Positions 7,874 to 17,567 of a DNA stretch of 64,000 bases are shown here, one piece after another. This DNA comes from UBA7960 sp964348755 (GTDB lineage: Bacteria > Bacteroidota > Bacteroidia > Bacteroidales > UBA7960), in contig CAYGDW010000002.1 of the NCBI GenBank assembly GCA_964348755.1, positions 44,363 to 108,362 of the forward strand. Direction: 5' to 3'. Numbering within the stretch: the stretch's first letter is position 1; each line of letters begins with the position of its first letter. The position numbers and the translations under genes were made by a program. The notes under the pieces were generated by a model, which did not search any database, had not been told where the DNA came from, and saw nothing but the letters and a program-made list of their open reading frames with translations.

Positions 7874-10800
7874 ATGGCTTTCAGAAAAGAATCCAACGTA
7901 AAAAGCAACTTTTCCAGAATCACCATCAGCCTTGCCTCTCCTGAGTCAGTGCTGGAGCGTTCGCATGGAGAAGTGCTGAAGCCGGAAACCATTAACTACC
8001 GTACCTATAAACCCGAACGCGACGGTTTGTTCTGCGAAAGGATTTTTGGCCCGGTAAAAGACTGGGAGTGCCATTGCGGAAAATACAAACGCATTCGATA
8101 CAAAGGAATCGTTTGCGACCGCTGCGGTGTGGAAGTGACCGAAAAAAAGGTTCGTCGCGAAAGAATGGGCCACATAAAACTGGTGGTGCCCGTGGCACAT
8201 ATCTGGTTTTTCCGTTCTTTGCCCAACAAAATTGGCTACCTTATCGGACTGCCATCCAAAAAACTCGATCAGATAATTTACTATGAAAGGTATGTGGTCA
8301 TAAACCCGGGTATTAAGTCAGGTGAAGTTAACTACCTCGATTTTCTTTCAGAAGAAGAATATTTTAATATTCTGGAAACACTTCCTCGCGAAAATCTTTT
8401 GCTCGAAGACACCGATCCCAACAAGTTTATTGCTCGTATGGGGGCCGAAGCGCTCAAGGATATACTGAATAGACTAAACCTTGACCAACTCTCTTACGAC
8501 CTTCGCCATAAGGCAAATACTGAAACTTCGCAGCAGCGCAAAGCCGATGCACTGAAAAGGCTGCAGGTTGTTGAAGCATTTCGCGAATCACAAAAATCCA
8601 TTGAAAACAAACCAGCATGGATGATTATTGACGTGGTTCCCGTAATTCCGCCCGAGCTGCGTCCGCTAGTTCCATTAGATGGCGGCCGCTTTGCAACCAG
8701 CGACCTCAACGACCTCTACCGAAGGGTAATAATTCGCAATAACAGACTCAAGCGATTAATCGAGATAAAGGCTCCTGATGTTATCCTTCGCAACGAAAAA
8801 AGAATGCTTCAGGAATCTGTTGACTCGCTCTTCGACAACTCGCGCAAAACCAATGCCGTCAAAACTGAATCAAACCGCCCGCTTAAGTCCCTTAGCGACA
8901 GCTTAAAAGGTAAGCAAGGCCGCTTCCGCCAGAATCTATTGGGTAAAAGGGTTGACTACTCGGCCCGTTCGGTTATTGTGGTTGGACCCGAGCTAAAACT
9001 GCACGAGTGTGGCTTGCCCAAAGAAATGGCCTCCGAGCTATTTAAGCCATTTATTATTCGCAAAATGCTCGAACGCGGAATTGTTAAAACCGTTAAATCG
9101 GCCAAAAAAATCGTTGACCGTAAGGATCCTGTAGTTTGGGATATCCTTGAAAACGTTTTGAAAGGCCACCCGGTTTTGCTAAACCGCGCTCCAACCCTGC
9201 ACCGGCTCGGTATTCAGGCATTCCAGCCCAAACTCATTGAGGGCAAGGCCATTCAACTACACCCACTTGTGTGTACCGCCTTCAATGCTGACTTCGATGG
9301 CGACCAAATGGCAGTTCACGTGCCTCTTGGAAACGCAGCAATACTCGAAGCTCAATTGCTTATGCTGGCCTCGCATAATATTCTAAACCCGGCAAACGGT
9401 GCGCCCATTGCGGTGCCCTCGCAAGATATGGTACTTGGCCTTTATTATATGACCAAGGCTCGCAAAAGTATTCCGCAAAATCCGGTTAAAGGCGAAGGCC
9501 TTACATTTTATGGTCCCGAAGAAGTGATTATTGCACACAACGAAGGCGCTGCCGATTTGCATGCAATAATTAAAGCCAGGGTGCCTGTTAAAGAAAATGG
9601 CCACATTGTTGAAAAACTTATTGAAACCACCGTCGGGCGGGTACTTTTCAACCAGGTTATTCCCAAAGAATATGGGTACATAAACCAGGTGCTTACAAAA
9701 AAGGCTTTGCGCGATATTATTGGCAGCATCATGAAGGTGACTGGCATTTCGCGTACTTCGCTTTTTTTGGATGATATTAAAGACCTGGGCTTTAACATGG
9801 CATTTAAAGGAGGCTTGTCGTTCAACCTGGGCGATATTCTCGTGCCTGACGAAAAACAAATCCTTATAGACCAGGCCAACCAGCAGGTTGATGAGGTTCG
9901 TGCAAATTATAGCATGGGCTTTATTACCAACAACGAGCGTTACAACCAGATTATTGATATCTGGACGCATACCAACGCCAAACTTACAAAGGTGCTTATC
10001 GAAAAGACCACCGCCGACAACCAGGGCTTTAACCCGGTTTACATGATGCTCGACTCAGGCGCAAGGGGCTCAAAAGAGCAGATTCGCCAACTTTCGGGAA
10101 TGAGAGGCCTAATGGCAAAGCCGCAAAAATCGGGCGCAAAAGGTGGCGAAATTATTGAAAATCCAATTCTTTCGAACTTCAAGGAAGGCTTATCGGTTCT
10201 CGAGTACTTTATTTCAACCCACGGTGCCCGCAAAGGTCTGGCCGATACCGCCCTTAAAACGGCTGACGCTGGCTATCTTACCCGCCGACTGGTCGATGTT
10301 TCGCAAGATGTAATTGTGAATGAAGCCGATTGCGGAACCCTTCGTGGCCTTACCGCCACAGCCCTCAAAAACAACGAAGAAACTGTTGAAACGCTGTATG
10401 ATCGAATTCTTGGACGCACAACCCTTCACGATATTTATCACCCAACAACAGGCGAAATAATCGTAAAAGCTGGTGAAGAGCTAACAGAAGAAATTGCACA
10501 GATTATTGAGCATTCGCCCATTGAAGCTGTTGAAATCAGATCGGTGCTTACCTGCGAATCGAAGCAGGGCGTTTGCGCCAAATGCTACGGCCGCAACCTT
10601 GCAACCGGGCGAATGGTACAAAAAGGCGAAGCAATTGGGGTAATCGCTGCCCAGTCAATCGGCGAACCCGGAACACAGCTTACCCTCCGTACATTCCACG
10701 TTGGTGGTGTAGCTGCTGGCCTTGCAACCGCATCAAAAATTAATGCCAAATACGGTGGCCTGCTCGAAATAGACGAACTGCGTTGCGTACCATACACAAG

Positions 10801-12169
10801 CAGCGAAGGCAAATCATACCATGTGGTAATTGGACGCTCGGCCGAAATGCGAATTGTTGACAAAAACACCCGCATGGTGCTTACCAGCCAGAACATTCCA
10901 TACGGTGCAAATCTTTATTTCCTGAGCGGACAGGAAGTTAGTAGCGGTGATCTCATTTGCGAATGGGATCCATACAATGCCGTTATCATTTCGGATATGT
11001 CCGGCAAAATTGTTTTCAACCAAATGATTGAGGGCGTTACTTACCGCACCGATTCTGACGAGCAAACCGGTTATTACGAAAAAGTAATTATCGAAAGCAA
11101 AGACAGGTCCAAGAACCCCTCAATAAGCATTATTGACCAGAACGGCGAAATTCTGCGCAATTACGATATGCCAGTGGGCGCTCACATCGTAATTTCGGAA
11201 GAACAGGAAATTGCCGCCGGTAAGATCATTGCCAAAATACCAAGGGCGGTTGGAAAATCGGGCGACATTACCGGTGGTCTCCCCAGAATTACTGAGCTAT
11301 TCGAGGCACGCAACCCAAGCGATCCGGCGGTAGTGGCCGAAATTGATGGCGTAATTTCGTTTGGCAAAAAAGTAAAACGTGGCAACCGCGAGGTAATTAT
11401 TACCTCAAAAACCGGCGACGAAAAACGCTACCTTATCCCGCTTTCGAAACAAATCCTGGCTCAGGAAAATGACTTTGTTAAGGCAGGTACCCCAATGTCT
11501 GATGGCCCGATTACTCCTTCTGATATTCTCGCCATTAAAGGCCCAACCGACGTGCAGGAATACATTGTTAACGAGGTGCAGGAAGTATATCGCATGCAGG
11601 GTGTAAAAATTAACGACAAGCACTTTGAAGTAATTGTACGCCAAATGATGCGCAAAGTAATTATTGACGATCCGGGCGACACCCGTTTCCTCGAGGGCGA
11701 AATTGTGAACAAGATTGAGTTTATGGAAGAAAACGACAACCTTTTCGGCAAAAAGGTTGTTGAAGACCCGGGCGACTCAGCTTTGAAACCTGGCCAGATT
11801 ATTACTGCACGTAAACTTCGCGATGAGAATTCGCAACTGAAACGCCGCGACAAAACGCTTGTGGTAGCCCGCGATGCCCGGGGCGCCACTGCACGCCAGC
11901 AATTGCAAGGTATAACTAAAGCCTCGCTCCAAACCAAGAGCTTTATTTCTGCCGCCTCATTTCAGGAAACCACAAAGGTGCTTACCGATGCCGCCGTTAA
12001 TGCAAAGGTTGACAACCTGTCTGGCCTTAAAGAAAACGTAATCGTTGGACACCTGATTCCGGCAGGTACCGGCTTAAGGGAGTACGAAAACATTATTGTA
12101 GGCTCCATGGAAGAGTTCAACCTGCTAATGGCCTCAAAGCGCAAAACCGAAGAAGTTGAGAAAGGGTAA
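7874..12169 (+). CDS. rpoC: DNA-directed RNA polymerase subunit beta'
   Basis: The beta' subunit carries the catalytic magnesium site. The 1431-residue product has the N-terminal zinc-binding Cys set (CHCGKYKRIRYKGIVCDRCG, residues about 70-90) and the catalytic NADFDGDQMAVH loop (about residue 470). A second Cys cluster is CESKQGVCAKCYGRN, and the trigger-loop region is present. Length is typical for Bacteroidota. It follows rpoB after 122 bases containing two stem-loops and is followed by the DUF3467 gene. Confidence 0.98.
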   Translation: MAFRKESNVKSNFSRITISLASPESVLERSHGEVLKPETINYRTYKPERDGLFCERIFGPVKDWECHCGKYKRIRYKGIVCDRCGVEVTEKKVRRERMGHIKLVVPVAHIWFFRSLPNKIGYLIGLPSKKLDQIIYYERYVVINPGIKSGEVNYLDFLSEEEYFNILETLPRENLLLEDTDPNKFIARMGAEALKDILNRLNLDQLSYDLRHKANTETSQQRKADALKRLQVVEAFRESQKSIENKPAWMIIDVVPVIPPELRPLVPLDGGRFATSDLNDLYRRVIIRNNRLKRLIEIKAPDVILRNEKRMLQESVDSLFDNSRKTNAVKTESNRPLKSLSDSLKGKQGRFRQNLLGKRVDYSARSVIVVGPELKLHECGLPKEMASELFKPFIIRKMLERGIVKTVKSAKKIVDRKDPVVWDILENVLKGHPVLLNRAPTLHRLGIQAFQPKLIEGKAIQLHPLVCTAFNADFDGDQMAVHVPLGNAAILEAQLLMLASHNILNPANGAPIAVPSQDMVLGLYYMTKARKSIPQNPVKGEGLTFYGPEEVIIAHNEGAADLHAIIKARVPVKENGHIVEKLIETTVGRVLFNQVIPKEYGYINQVLTKKALRDIIGSIMKVTGISRTSLFLDDIKDLGFNMAFKGGLSFNLGDILVPDEKQILIDQANQQVDEVRANYSMGFITNNERYNQIIDIWTHTNAKLTKVLIEKTTADNQGFNPVYMMLDSGARGSKEQIRQLSGMRGLMAKPQKSGAKGGEIIENPILSNFKEGLSVLEYFISTHGARKGLADTALKTADAGYLTRRLVDVSQDVIVNEADCGTLRGLTATALKNNEETVETLYDRILGRTTLHDIYHPTTGEIIVKAGEELTEEIAQIIEHSPIEAVEIRSVLTCESKQGVCAKCYGRNLATGRMVQKGEAIGVIAAQSIGEPGTQLTLRTFHVGGVAAGLATASKINAKYGGLLEIDELRCVPYTSSEGKSYHVVIGRSAEMRIVDKNTRMVLTSQNIPYGANLYFLSGQEVSSGDLICEWDPYNAVIISDMSGKIVFNQMIEGVTYRTDSDEQTGYYEKVIIESKDRSKNPSISIIDQNGEILRNYDMPVGAHIVISEEQEIAAGKIIAKIPRAVGKSGDITGGLPRITELFEARNPSDPAVVAEIDGVISFGKKVKRGNREVIITSKTGDEKRYLIPLSKQILAQENDFVKAGTPMSDGPITPSDILAIKGPTDVQEYIVNEVQEVYRMQGVKINDKHFEVIVRQMMRKVIIDDPGDTRFLEGEIVNKIEFMEENDNLFGKKVVEDPGDSALKPGQIITARKLRDENSQLKRRDKTLVVARDARGATARQQLQGITKASLQTKSFISAASFQETTKVLTDAAVNAKVDNLSGLKENVIVGHLIPAGTGLREYENIIVGSMEEFNLLMASKRKTEEVEKG

Positions 12170-12198
12170 TTAACAATTAAATAAAAGAAAGGCAAGTT

Positions 12199-12513
12199 AT
12201 GTCTGAATCTAAAATTCCCGAAAATCAGATAAACATTGAACTGGGTGAGGATGTAGCAGATGGGATTTATTCTAACCTAGCTATTATAACCCATTCGCAC
12301 ACTGAGTTTGTGGTCGATTTCGTCAGACTAATGCCTGGCGTTCCAAAGGCTAAAGTAAAGTCGAGAATTGTTCTTACCCCCCAGCATGCCAAAAGGCTTA
12401 TGAAAGCCCTGAAAGAAAATATCGGGAAATATGAAGCGGTTCATGGCCTCATAAAAGATGTGGAAATGCCCGGCCTGCCAATGAACCTGGGTGGCCCCGC
12501 TGCCCAGGCTTAA
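12199..12513 (+). CDS. DUF3467 family protein
   Basis: This 104-residue protein belongs to DUF3467, a small family of unknown function that is commonly found right after rpoC in Bacteroidota. Conserved features visible are IELGEDVADGIYSNLAIITH, FVVDFVRLMPGVPKAKVKSR and IVLTPQHAKRLMKAL. It lies 29 bases after rpoC and ends at a strong terminator, so it is probably the last gene of the block. Its stop codon overlaps the stop of the convergent lipoprotein gene. Confidence 0.9.
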   Translation: MSESKIPENQINIELGEDVADGIYSNLAIITHSHTEFVVDFVRLMPGVPKAKVKSRIVLTPQHAKRLMKALKENIGKYEAVHGLIKDVEMPGLPMNLGGPAAQA

Positions 12514-12995
12514 AAAAATGAAACCCGGAAGTGAATCGCTTCCGGGTTTTTTAAAAAAAGCAAGCGAAATGCTCGCAACAGGTTTGCCTGGTTGATGCCA
12601 TTGCAAACCAGCAAAAACTGCCCTCGAACCTTCGCATCGCTTTTAATGGTTTGCCATATTTCTTCAAATCGCTTTCCATCTGCTTCAGCCCCGAGGTTTA
12701 AATATTCTTTGAGGAAACTCTCTGCCTCATCGAGGGCAAAAAGCGGATCCTTGCCTTCCTTTTCCTTAAACACAAAAGCCTTCAGGCCGGCCTGGTGGTA
12801 CATCAGCATATCGTTTACACCAATCAGGTTCAGGGATATCTTCTCCAAGGTATTGTTGGCCTGGCGATACTCTCCCCAATTGCCTCCCGCCTGCATCCTT
12901 TGCTTCAGGGCATTCAGGTTGCTGGTTTCGCGCTGACAGGCAAAAGCTCCTACCAGCAAAAAACTAAAAACGATTAATCTGTATAGGGGTTTCAT
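12510..12995 (-). CDS. Putative lipoprotein, unknown function
   Basis: I do not recognise a family for this 161-residue product. The N terminus MKPLYRLIVFSFLLVGAFAC is a signal peptide ending in a plausible though imperfect lipobox (AFAC), so it is probably lipid-anchored. The rest is helical and charged. The reading frame runs through the strong rpo-block terminator, so the last residues (about IHFRVSFF) are encoded by terminator sequence, and its stop overlaps that of the DUF3467 gene. The frame may therefore have lost its original 3' end. Composition and strand match the polymerase genes downstream. Confidence 0.65.
   Translation of the reverse strand: MKPLYRLIVFSFLLVGAFACQRETSNLNALKQRMQAGGNWGEYRQANNTLEKISLNLIGVNDMLMYHQAGLKAFVFKEKEGKDPLFALDEAESFLKEYLNLGAEADGKRFEEIWQTIKSDAKVRGQFLLVCNGINQANLLRAFRLLFLKNPEAIHFRVSFF
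12521..12552 (+). terminator. Rho-independent terminator of the rpo block
   Basis: AAACCCGGAAG (12521-12531) pairs with CTTCCGGGTTT (12539-12549) over 11 perfect pairs with a 7-base loop, followed by T residues to 12552. The upstream A run means it could also act on the minus strand. It lies inside the 3' coding end of the opposing lipoprotein gene. Confidence 0.85.
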
Positions 12996-13113
12996 AAAAT
13001 TTGTTTTTGCGAAAATAATGGAAATGAATCTTTCTGTTCCTGCATGTTTTTAAGGTGACAAATCGCAGCCAATTTTGCTGGCTTCTAAAAGTTGTAAGAT
13101 GCCATAGCTCAAA

Positions 13114-16050
13114 TCAGCTCCTTGGGTCGGGTTTCATAGGCATTTTGGCCATCTTCTCAACGGTGAGCGATTGGAAGCCGAACTCTTCTGCTATGGTACC
13201 CAGCAGCAGGTATATACCGCTTCCGCGGAATGGCCAGACTTTGGCTGCCTCAGGAAAGTGCACCGTATCAAAGAAATTGCCCTTCACATCCAAAAAGCAG
13301 CCAAAGTACATCATTTCGCGCTTTACCGTACGCACGTATTTGATGGTAACCAGCCAGCCCACCATACGCACCTTTTGCCTCACGTGCTTCAGCATATCAG
13401 AGGCCATTAGCTCTCCGCGAAATCCGCTTTTGGCCAGGTCAAAGGGGCTCATTGACACGGTAAAGCCCAACAACTCCATCTCATCGTAAGCATCCTGCAC
13501 GGGGTCGGTCTCGGGCTCAGGAAAGCAGAAGGACTTCTCCTGAGCGGCAAAGAGCTGGGGGCCTGCCTCGGTTTTTTTGCCGGCAAGCAGGTGTGCCTTC
13601 CACATGAGCTGGCTTTTGGCTATGCCCGTAAAACGAAACGCATTGACGCGAATAAGTAGTATGAGCTGCTCAAGCCCGGCACCGCTGCGGCGAGCAAAGT
13701 CTTCAAGGCTTAGGTAAGACCCCTCTGATTCGCGCCCGGCCGTGATGTGCTGTGCCAGCTTGTACTCCAGGTTCTGTATGTGCACAAGACCAATGTAAAT
13801 ATCATTTTCGTAAATGGTAGTGGTGTAGTTGCTGTGGTTTACGCAGGGCAGCTCAATGTTGGCACCGTAGCGCCGGGCTTCATTAAAATAGACCGGACTT
13901 TGGTAAAAGCCGCCAAAGTTATTTATTACGGCAGTCATAAACTCCCGCGGGAAGTAGGCTTTCAGATACAAGCTCTGGTAGCTCTCTACGGCAAAGGAAG
14001 CCGAGTGTGCCTTAGAGAATGAATAGCCGGCAAAGGACTCAATCTGTCGCCAAACTTCACGTATAAGGCTTTCGGGGTAACCCCTGGCCTTGCACCCATC
14101 GAAGAAGCGATTTACCACACGCTGCATCTCTTTTTTGGAGCGGTATTTGCCGCTCATGGCCCGCCGAAGCACGTCGGCATCGGCCAGATCGAGCCCGGCA
14201 AAGTGGTGGCATACCTTTATTACATCTTCCTGATAAACCATTACACCATAGGTTTCCTTCAACTGCTGCTCCATGACCGGGTGCAAGTATTGGAAGCCTT
14301 TGGGATTGTGAAAGCGCTGTATGTACTCGCGCATCATGCCCGAGCGGGCCACTCCGGGGCGTATGATTGAGCTGGCCGCCACCAGGCTTATGTAGTTGTC
14401 GCAACGCAGCTTCTTGAGCAGCCCACGCATGGCGGGGCTTTCCACATAGAAGCAGCCCGTGGTCTCGCCCGAGCGAAGCAGGGCCTTTACCTTCTCATCT
14501 TTCTTAAACTTTTCAATCTGGTGTACATCCACGTTTATACCATGGTTTTGCCATACAATCTGTGCGCATTCGTTTATGTGGCCAATGCCACGCTGACTCA
14601 GAATGTCTATCTTCTCGAAAGCCAGATCTTCGGCCGTGTACATGTCCCACTGCACCGTGGGCAGGCCCTTGGGTGGCATATCGAGGGCCGAGTAGCAATT
14701 GATAGGCTGCTCAGAAATGAGCACGCCCCCGGCATGAATGCTGCGCATATTTGGGAAGTCGGCCAGCTGCCCGGCTATTTTGAAAATGCGGGTGCCTACG
14801 GCGTCGGGCTCGCGGCGGGCCTCATGGTCCGACACCAGCACGTCTATCTCGGACTTGGGCAGACCCAGCACCTTGCCCAACTCGCGTATCATGCTGCGGT
14901 CGCGAAAGGTGCTGATTGTACCCAGCAGGGCGGTATGCCCGTTGCCATAGCGCTTAAAGATGTAGTCAAGAACCTGGTCGCGCTCTTTCCACGAGTAGTC
15001 AATATCGAAGTCGGGAGGAGTGCTTCGCTTGGGGTTGATGAAACGCTCGAAGTAAAGGTCGAGCTCTATGGGGTCTACGTCGGTTATGCGAAGGCAGTAG
15101 GCAACTATGCTGTTGGCGCCGCTGCCGCGCCCCACGTGGTAAAAACCGCGCGACATGGAGTAGCGAATTATATCCCAGGTAATGAGAAAGTAGGATGAGA
15201 AGCCCAGCTTGTCAATTACCTCCAGTTCGTGCTGTACCCGTCGCAGAGCTTCTTTGTTGCGCCTGCCGTAGCGATAATCCAGGCCATCCATGGCCAGCTT
15301 GGAGAGTAAGGCACGGTCGTCGGCCGGGTGGCCTGTAAAGGTCTTTTTGTTTTTGGGTGCGCGGAAGTCGAAGTCTATATGGCATTGCCCAATCAGATTT
15401 TCAGCATTGGCAACGAGATGCTGAAAACCCTGGTAGTGGCTGCGTATTTCGGAAGGCCAGGGGAAGACTTCGCCGGGATGGGCGGTGTGTTTGCCGGTGA
15501 GGCGGCTCAGCACTATGTTGTGGTCAATGGCACGCAGGTGGCCGTGCAGCTCAAACTCCTTTTCGGAAATGAAGGTAACGGGATGCAGGGCCACGAGTTT
15601 GGCAGGGTGGTGTCGTAGGGGAGAGGTTGAGAGGCGCGTAAGGTCCCAGGGGCGTATTCCAATGTATTCGTGCTCGGCGGGAATCGCCCCGGTGCCACCT
15701 TCCCCGAAAGGGTAAATAACAAAAGTGTGCTCGCACACCGGAAAACGCTCTGGCAGGGTCGTATGGCTAATGTTGTGCTGGCTCAAAAAGGCGTTGATGC
15801 GGCGAAAACCTTCGGGGTTTCGTGCCAGCACAATGTACAGCAGGCGGTCGCCCTTGCGAAACTCCATGCCTGCCACCGATGCAATGCCCTGCTCGCGGCA
15901 TAACTTTACAAATTCGGGCATGGCCGTGGCATTGTTGATGTCGGTGAGTGCCAGGCGCCCGATGCCCAGCTCAGAGGCCCGCTTTACCAGGTCTTCAGGG
16001 CTTATTGTGCCGTAGCGCAGGCTGTAATATGTGTGGCAGTTGAGGTACAT
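13114..16050 (-). CDS. DnaE-type DNA polymerase III alpha subunit, short (error-prone-like)
   Basis: This 978-residue C-family polymerase is shorter than replicative DnaE (about 1150-1250 residues). It has an N-terminal PHP domain (LNCHTYYSLRYGTISPEDLV), the GRGSGANS motif (308-315) and the catalytic acidic motif PDFDID (346-351). The helix-hairpin region and a C-terminal OB-fold part (VRMVGWLVTIKYVRTVKREM) follow. Gene order with DinB and a facing LexA/UmuD-like regulator resembles ImuB-DnaE2 mutagenesis cassettes, so a translesion role is inferred. GC content is visibly higher than in the rpo and wz genes. Confidence 0.88.
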   Translation of the reverse strand: MYLNCHTYYSLRYGTISPEDLVKRASELGIGRLALTDINNATAMPEFVKLCREQGIASVAGMEFRKGDRLLYIVLARNPEGFRRINAFLSQHNISHTTLPERFPVCEHTFVIYPFGEGGTGAIPAEHEYIGIRPWDLTRLSTSPLRHHPAKLVALHPVTFISEKEFELHGHLRAIDHNIVLSRLTGKHTAHPGEVFPWPSEIRSHYQGFQHLVANAENLIGQCHIDFDFRAPKNKKTFTGHPADDRALLSKLAMDGLDYRYGRRNKEALRRVQHELEVIDKLGFSSYFLITWDIIRYSMSRGFYHVGRGSGANSIVAYCLRITDVDPIELDLYFERFINPKRSTPPDFDIDYSWKERDQVLDYIFKRYGNGHTALLGTISTFRDRSMIRELGKVLGLPKSEIDVLVSDHEARREPDAVGTRIFKIAGQLADFPNMRSIHAGGVLISEQPINCYSALDMPPKGLPTVQWDMYTAEDLAFEKIDILSQRGIGHINECAQIVWQNHGINVDVHQIEKFKKDEKVKALLRSGETTGCFYVESPAMRGLLKKLRCDNYISLVAASSIIRPGVARSGMMREYIQRFHNPKGFQYLHPVMEQQLKETYGVMVYQEDVIKVCHHFAGLDLADADVLRRAMSGKYRSKKEMQRVVNRFFDGCKARGYPESLIREVWRQIESFAGYSFSKAHSASFAVESYQSLYLKAYFPREFMTAVINNFGGFYQSPVYFNEARRYGANIELPCVNHSNYTTTIYENDIYIGLVHIQNLEYKLAQHITAGRESEGSYLSLEDFARRSGAGLEQLILLIRVNAFRFTGIAKSQLMWKAHLLAGKKTEAGPQLFAAQEKSFCFPEPETDPVQDAYDEMELLGFTVSMSPFDLAKSGFRGELMASDMLKHVRQKVRMVGWLVTIKYVRTVKREMMYFGCFLDVKGNFFDTVHFPEAAKVWPFRGSGIYLLLGTIAEEFGFQSLTVEKMAKMPMKPDPRS

Positions 16051-16220
16051 TTTAACGGATTACACGGATTTATGATTGATGATTTATGAATGATGATTGA
16101 GAAAAAATGGTCAACGTTATTCAAGCGTTGACACAGCCTTGAACCTTAACCGGGCGAAGCAAGCTTATGAACAAAGTGAACCTACCGCAAGGAGCTCAGC
16201 GAAGCGAAAAAACCTGAAAC

Positions 16221-16259
16221 CCTGCCTACCCTCCACAGGCGGGTAAACCGGTAGGCAGG
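16221..16259. repeat. REP-like inverted repeat between dinB and dnaE
   Basis: CCTGCCTACC (16221-16230) is the exact reverse complement of GGTAGGCAGG (16250-16259). The 19 bases between are GC-rich and partly self-complementary. The rest of the 230-base dinB-dnaE gap is low-information sequence with short repeats such as GATGATT and AAACCTGAAAC. It could affect transcription through to dnaE. Confidence 0.55.
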
Positions 16260-16280
16260 CTTGAACCCCAAACCTGAAAC

Positions 16281-17438
16281 TTATCCCGGTGTCATGGCTA
16301 CACCACGGTGCAGGGCGTTTTCGCCATGCTTGCGGCGCATTCGGTCTATGGCCTGATAGAGGCTGATGAGCTCGGGTGTTTCTTCAAACATATTGAGTTG
16401 CTGCACACCGTGTACCAGGCGGCTGAATTGTATGCCCACCAGGCGTATGAGCATGCGGCGGGTGTATAACCGACGAAACAGCTCCTTGCACACGGGTATA
16501 AGCACGTGGTCGAACGAAGTGTAAGGTAGTGTTTGTTGCAGGGTGTGTGTGTCGAAGTTGGCATAGCGTATCTTTATGGTAACGCAGCCGGTAAGCTGCT
16601 GCTTCTTACGCAGACGATATGCTACCTTCTCGCACATACGCACCAGCAAATCGTTGATGGCGGCAATGTCGATGGTGTCGGTTTCGAAGGTGGTTTCGGT
16701 GCCTATTGATTTGCGCTCGCTCCAGTTCTGCACAGGACTGTTGTCGATGCCGTTAGCTCGCCGCCATATCTCGCGGCCATTCTTGCCCATCATGTTTTCC
16801 ATTACTTCGGGCGGTATGCGGCTCAGGGTGCCTATGGTGGCAATACCCATGGTGCGCAAGGTATAGTAGGTTTTTGAGCCAATCATAGGTATTTTGCGTA
16901 TCGACAGCGGGTCGAGAAAGGGCCGCAGCATGGGCTGCTGTATCTGTATCTGCCCGTTAGGCTTGGCTTCGCCCGTGGCAATCTTAGACACGGTCTTATT
17001 CATAGAAAGACCCATGGAGATGGGCAGCCCTGTTTCTTTTATGATGTATTGCCGCAGTTCCGAAGCCCATTTGTAGCAGCCAAAGAAGCGATCCATACCC
17101 GTAATGTCGAGGTAGTGCTCGTCGATAGAAGCCTTTTCGAACATGGGGGCCCGTTCGGCAATAATTTGTGTTACCATGTTGGAGTACTTGCTGTAGCTTT
17201 GCAGGTCGCCGCGAATGAACACGGCATCGGCGCAGAGGTTGCGCGCCAACTTCATGGGCATGGCCGAATGCACCCCAAACTGCCGCGCTTCGTAGCTGCA
17301 GCCCGCCACAACGCCCCGGTCGCCCATACCACCAATAATCACAGGCTTGCCAACGAGGCTGCAGTTGTGCAGACGCTCTACCGACACAAAGAAGGTGTCC
17401 TGGTCAAGGTGTACTATGGTGCGGTTTGACGAATCCAT
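16281..17438 (-). CDS. dinB: Y-family DNA polymerase IV (DinB)
   Basis: This 385-residue translesion polymerase keeps its catalytic residues: D12 in HLDQDTFF and D106/E107 in ASIDEHYLDITG. It is therefore not an inactive ImuB. The steric-gate region is FFVSVE. The little-finger domain follows, and QLNMF at 347-351 is a good beta-clamp binding motif near the C terminus. It lies upstream of the dnaE-type gene on the same strand with a 230-base gap, and diverges from the XRE-S24 regulator. The upstream region carries AATCAAA repeats that could be an operator. Confidence 0.93.
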   Translation of the reverse strand: MDSSNRTIVHLDQDTFFVSVERLHNCSLVGKPVIIGGMGDRGVVAGCSYEARQFGVHSAMPMKLARNLCADAVFIRGDLQSYSKYSNMVTQIIAERAPMFEKASIDEHYLDITGMDRFFGCYKWASELRQYIIKETGLPISMGLSMNKTVSKIATGEAKPNGQIQIQQPMLRPFLDPLSIRKIPMIGSKTYYTLRTMGIATIGTLSRIPPEVMENMMGKNGREIWRRANGIDNSPVQNWSERKSIGTETTFETDTIDIAAINDLLVRMCEKVAYRLRKKQQLTGCVTIKIRYANFDTHTLQQTLPYTSFDHVLIPVCKELFRRLYTRRMLIRLVGIQFSRLVHGVQQLNMFEETPELISLYQAIDRMRRKHGENALHRGVAMTPG

Positions 17439-17484
17439 AAATAATTTTTGCTCAGAGGTTTAGCGTTTCAGAAAATGTCTTAAC

Positions 17485-17528
17485 TTTGATTAGAAAACAA
17501 TCAAAAACGTGGTTATAATTTAATCAAA
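17485..17528. promoter_or_regulatory. AATCAAA repeats upstream of dinB, possible operator
   Basis: TTTGATT (17485-17491) and AATCAAA (17499-17505) form an inverted repeat with a 7-base spacer. A third copy, AATCAAA, is at 17522-17528. They lie 47-90 bases upstream of the dinB ATG. An operator for the neighbouring XRE-S24 repressor is a guess based on position and symmetry. Confidence 0.35.
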
Positions 17529-17567
17529 AATTGAATTGTGGGCCTTGTTGAAGATTATTTTTTGTCG

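Noticed and set aside
9383..9970. 195-codon minus-strand frame inside rpoC
   Set aside because: Antisense shadow of a conserved gene; the translated sequence shows no family signature.
14521..15198. 225-codon open frame on the plus strand opposite the dnaE-type gene
   Set aside because: It is fully inside and antisense to the DnaE coding region, has no recognisable motif, and long shadow frames are expected in GC-rich coding DNA.
16281..17438. ImuB (inactive Y-family) identity for the DinB gene
   Set aside because: D12, D106 and E107 are all present, so an active DinB fits better.
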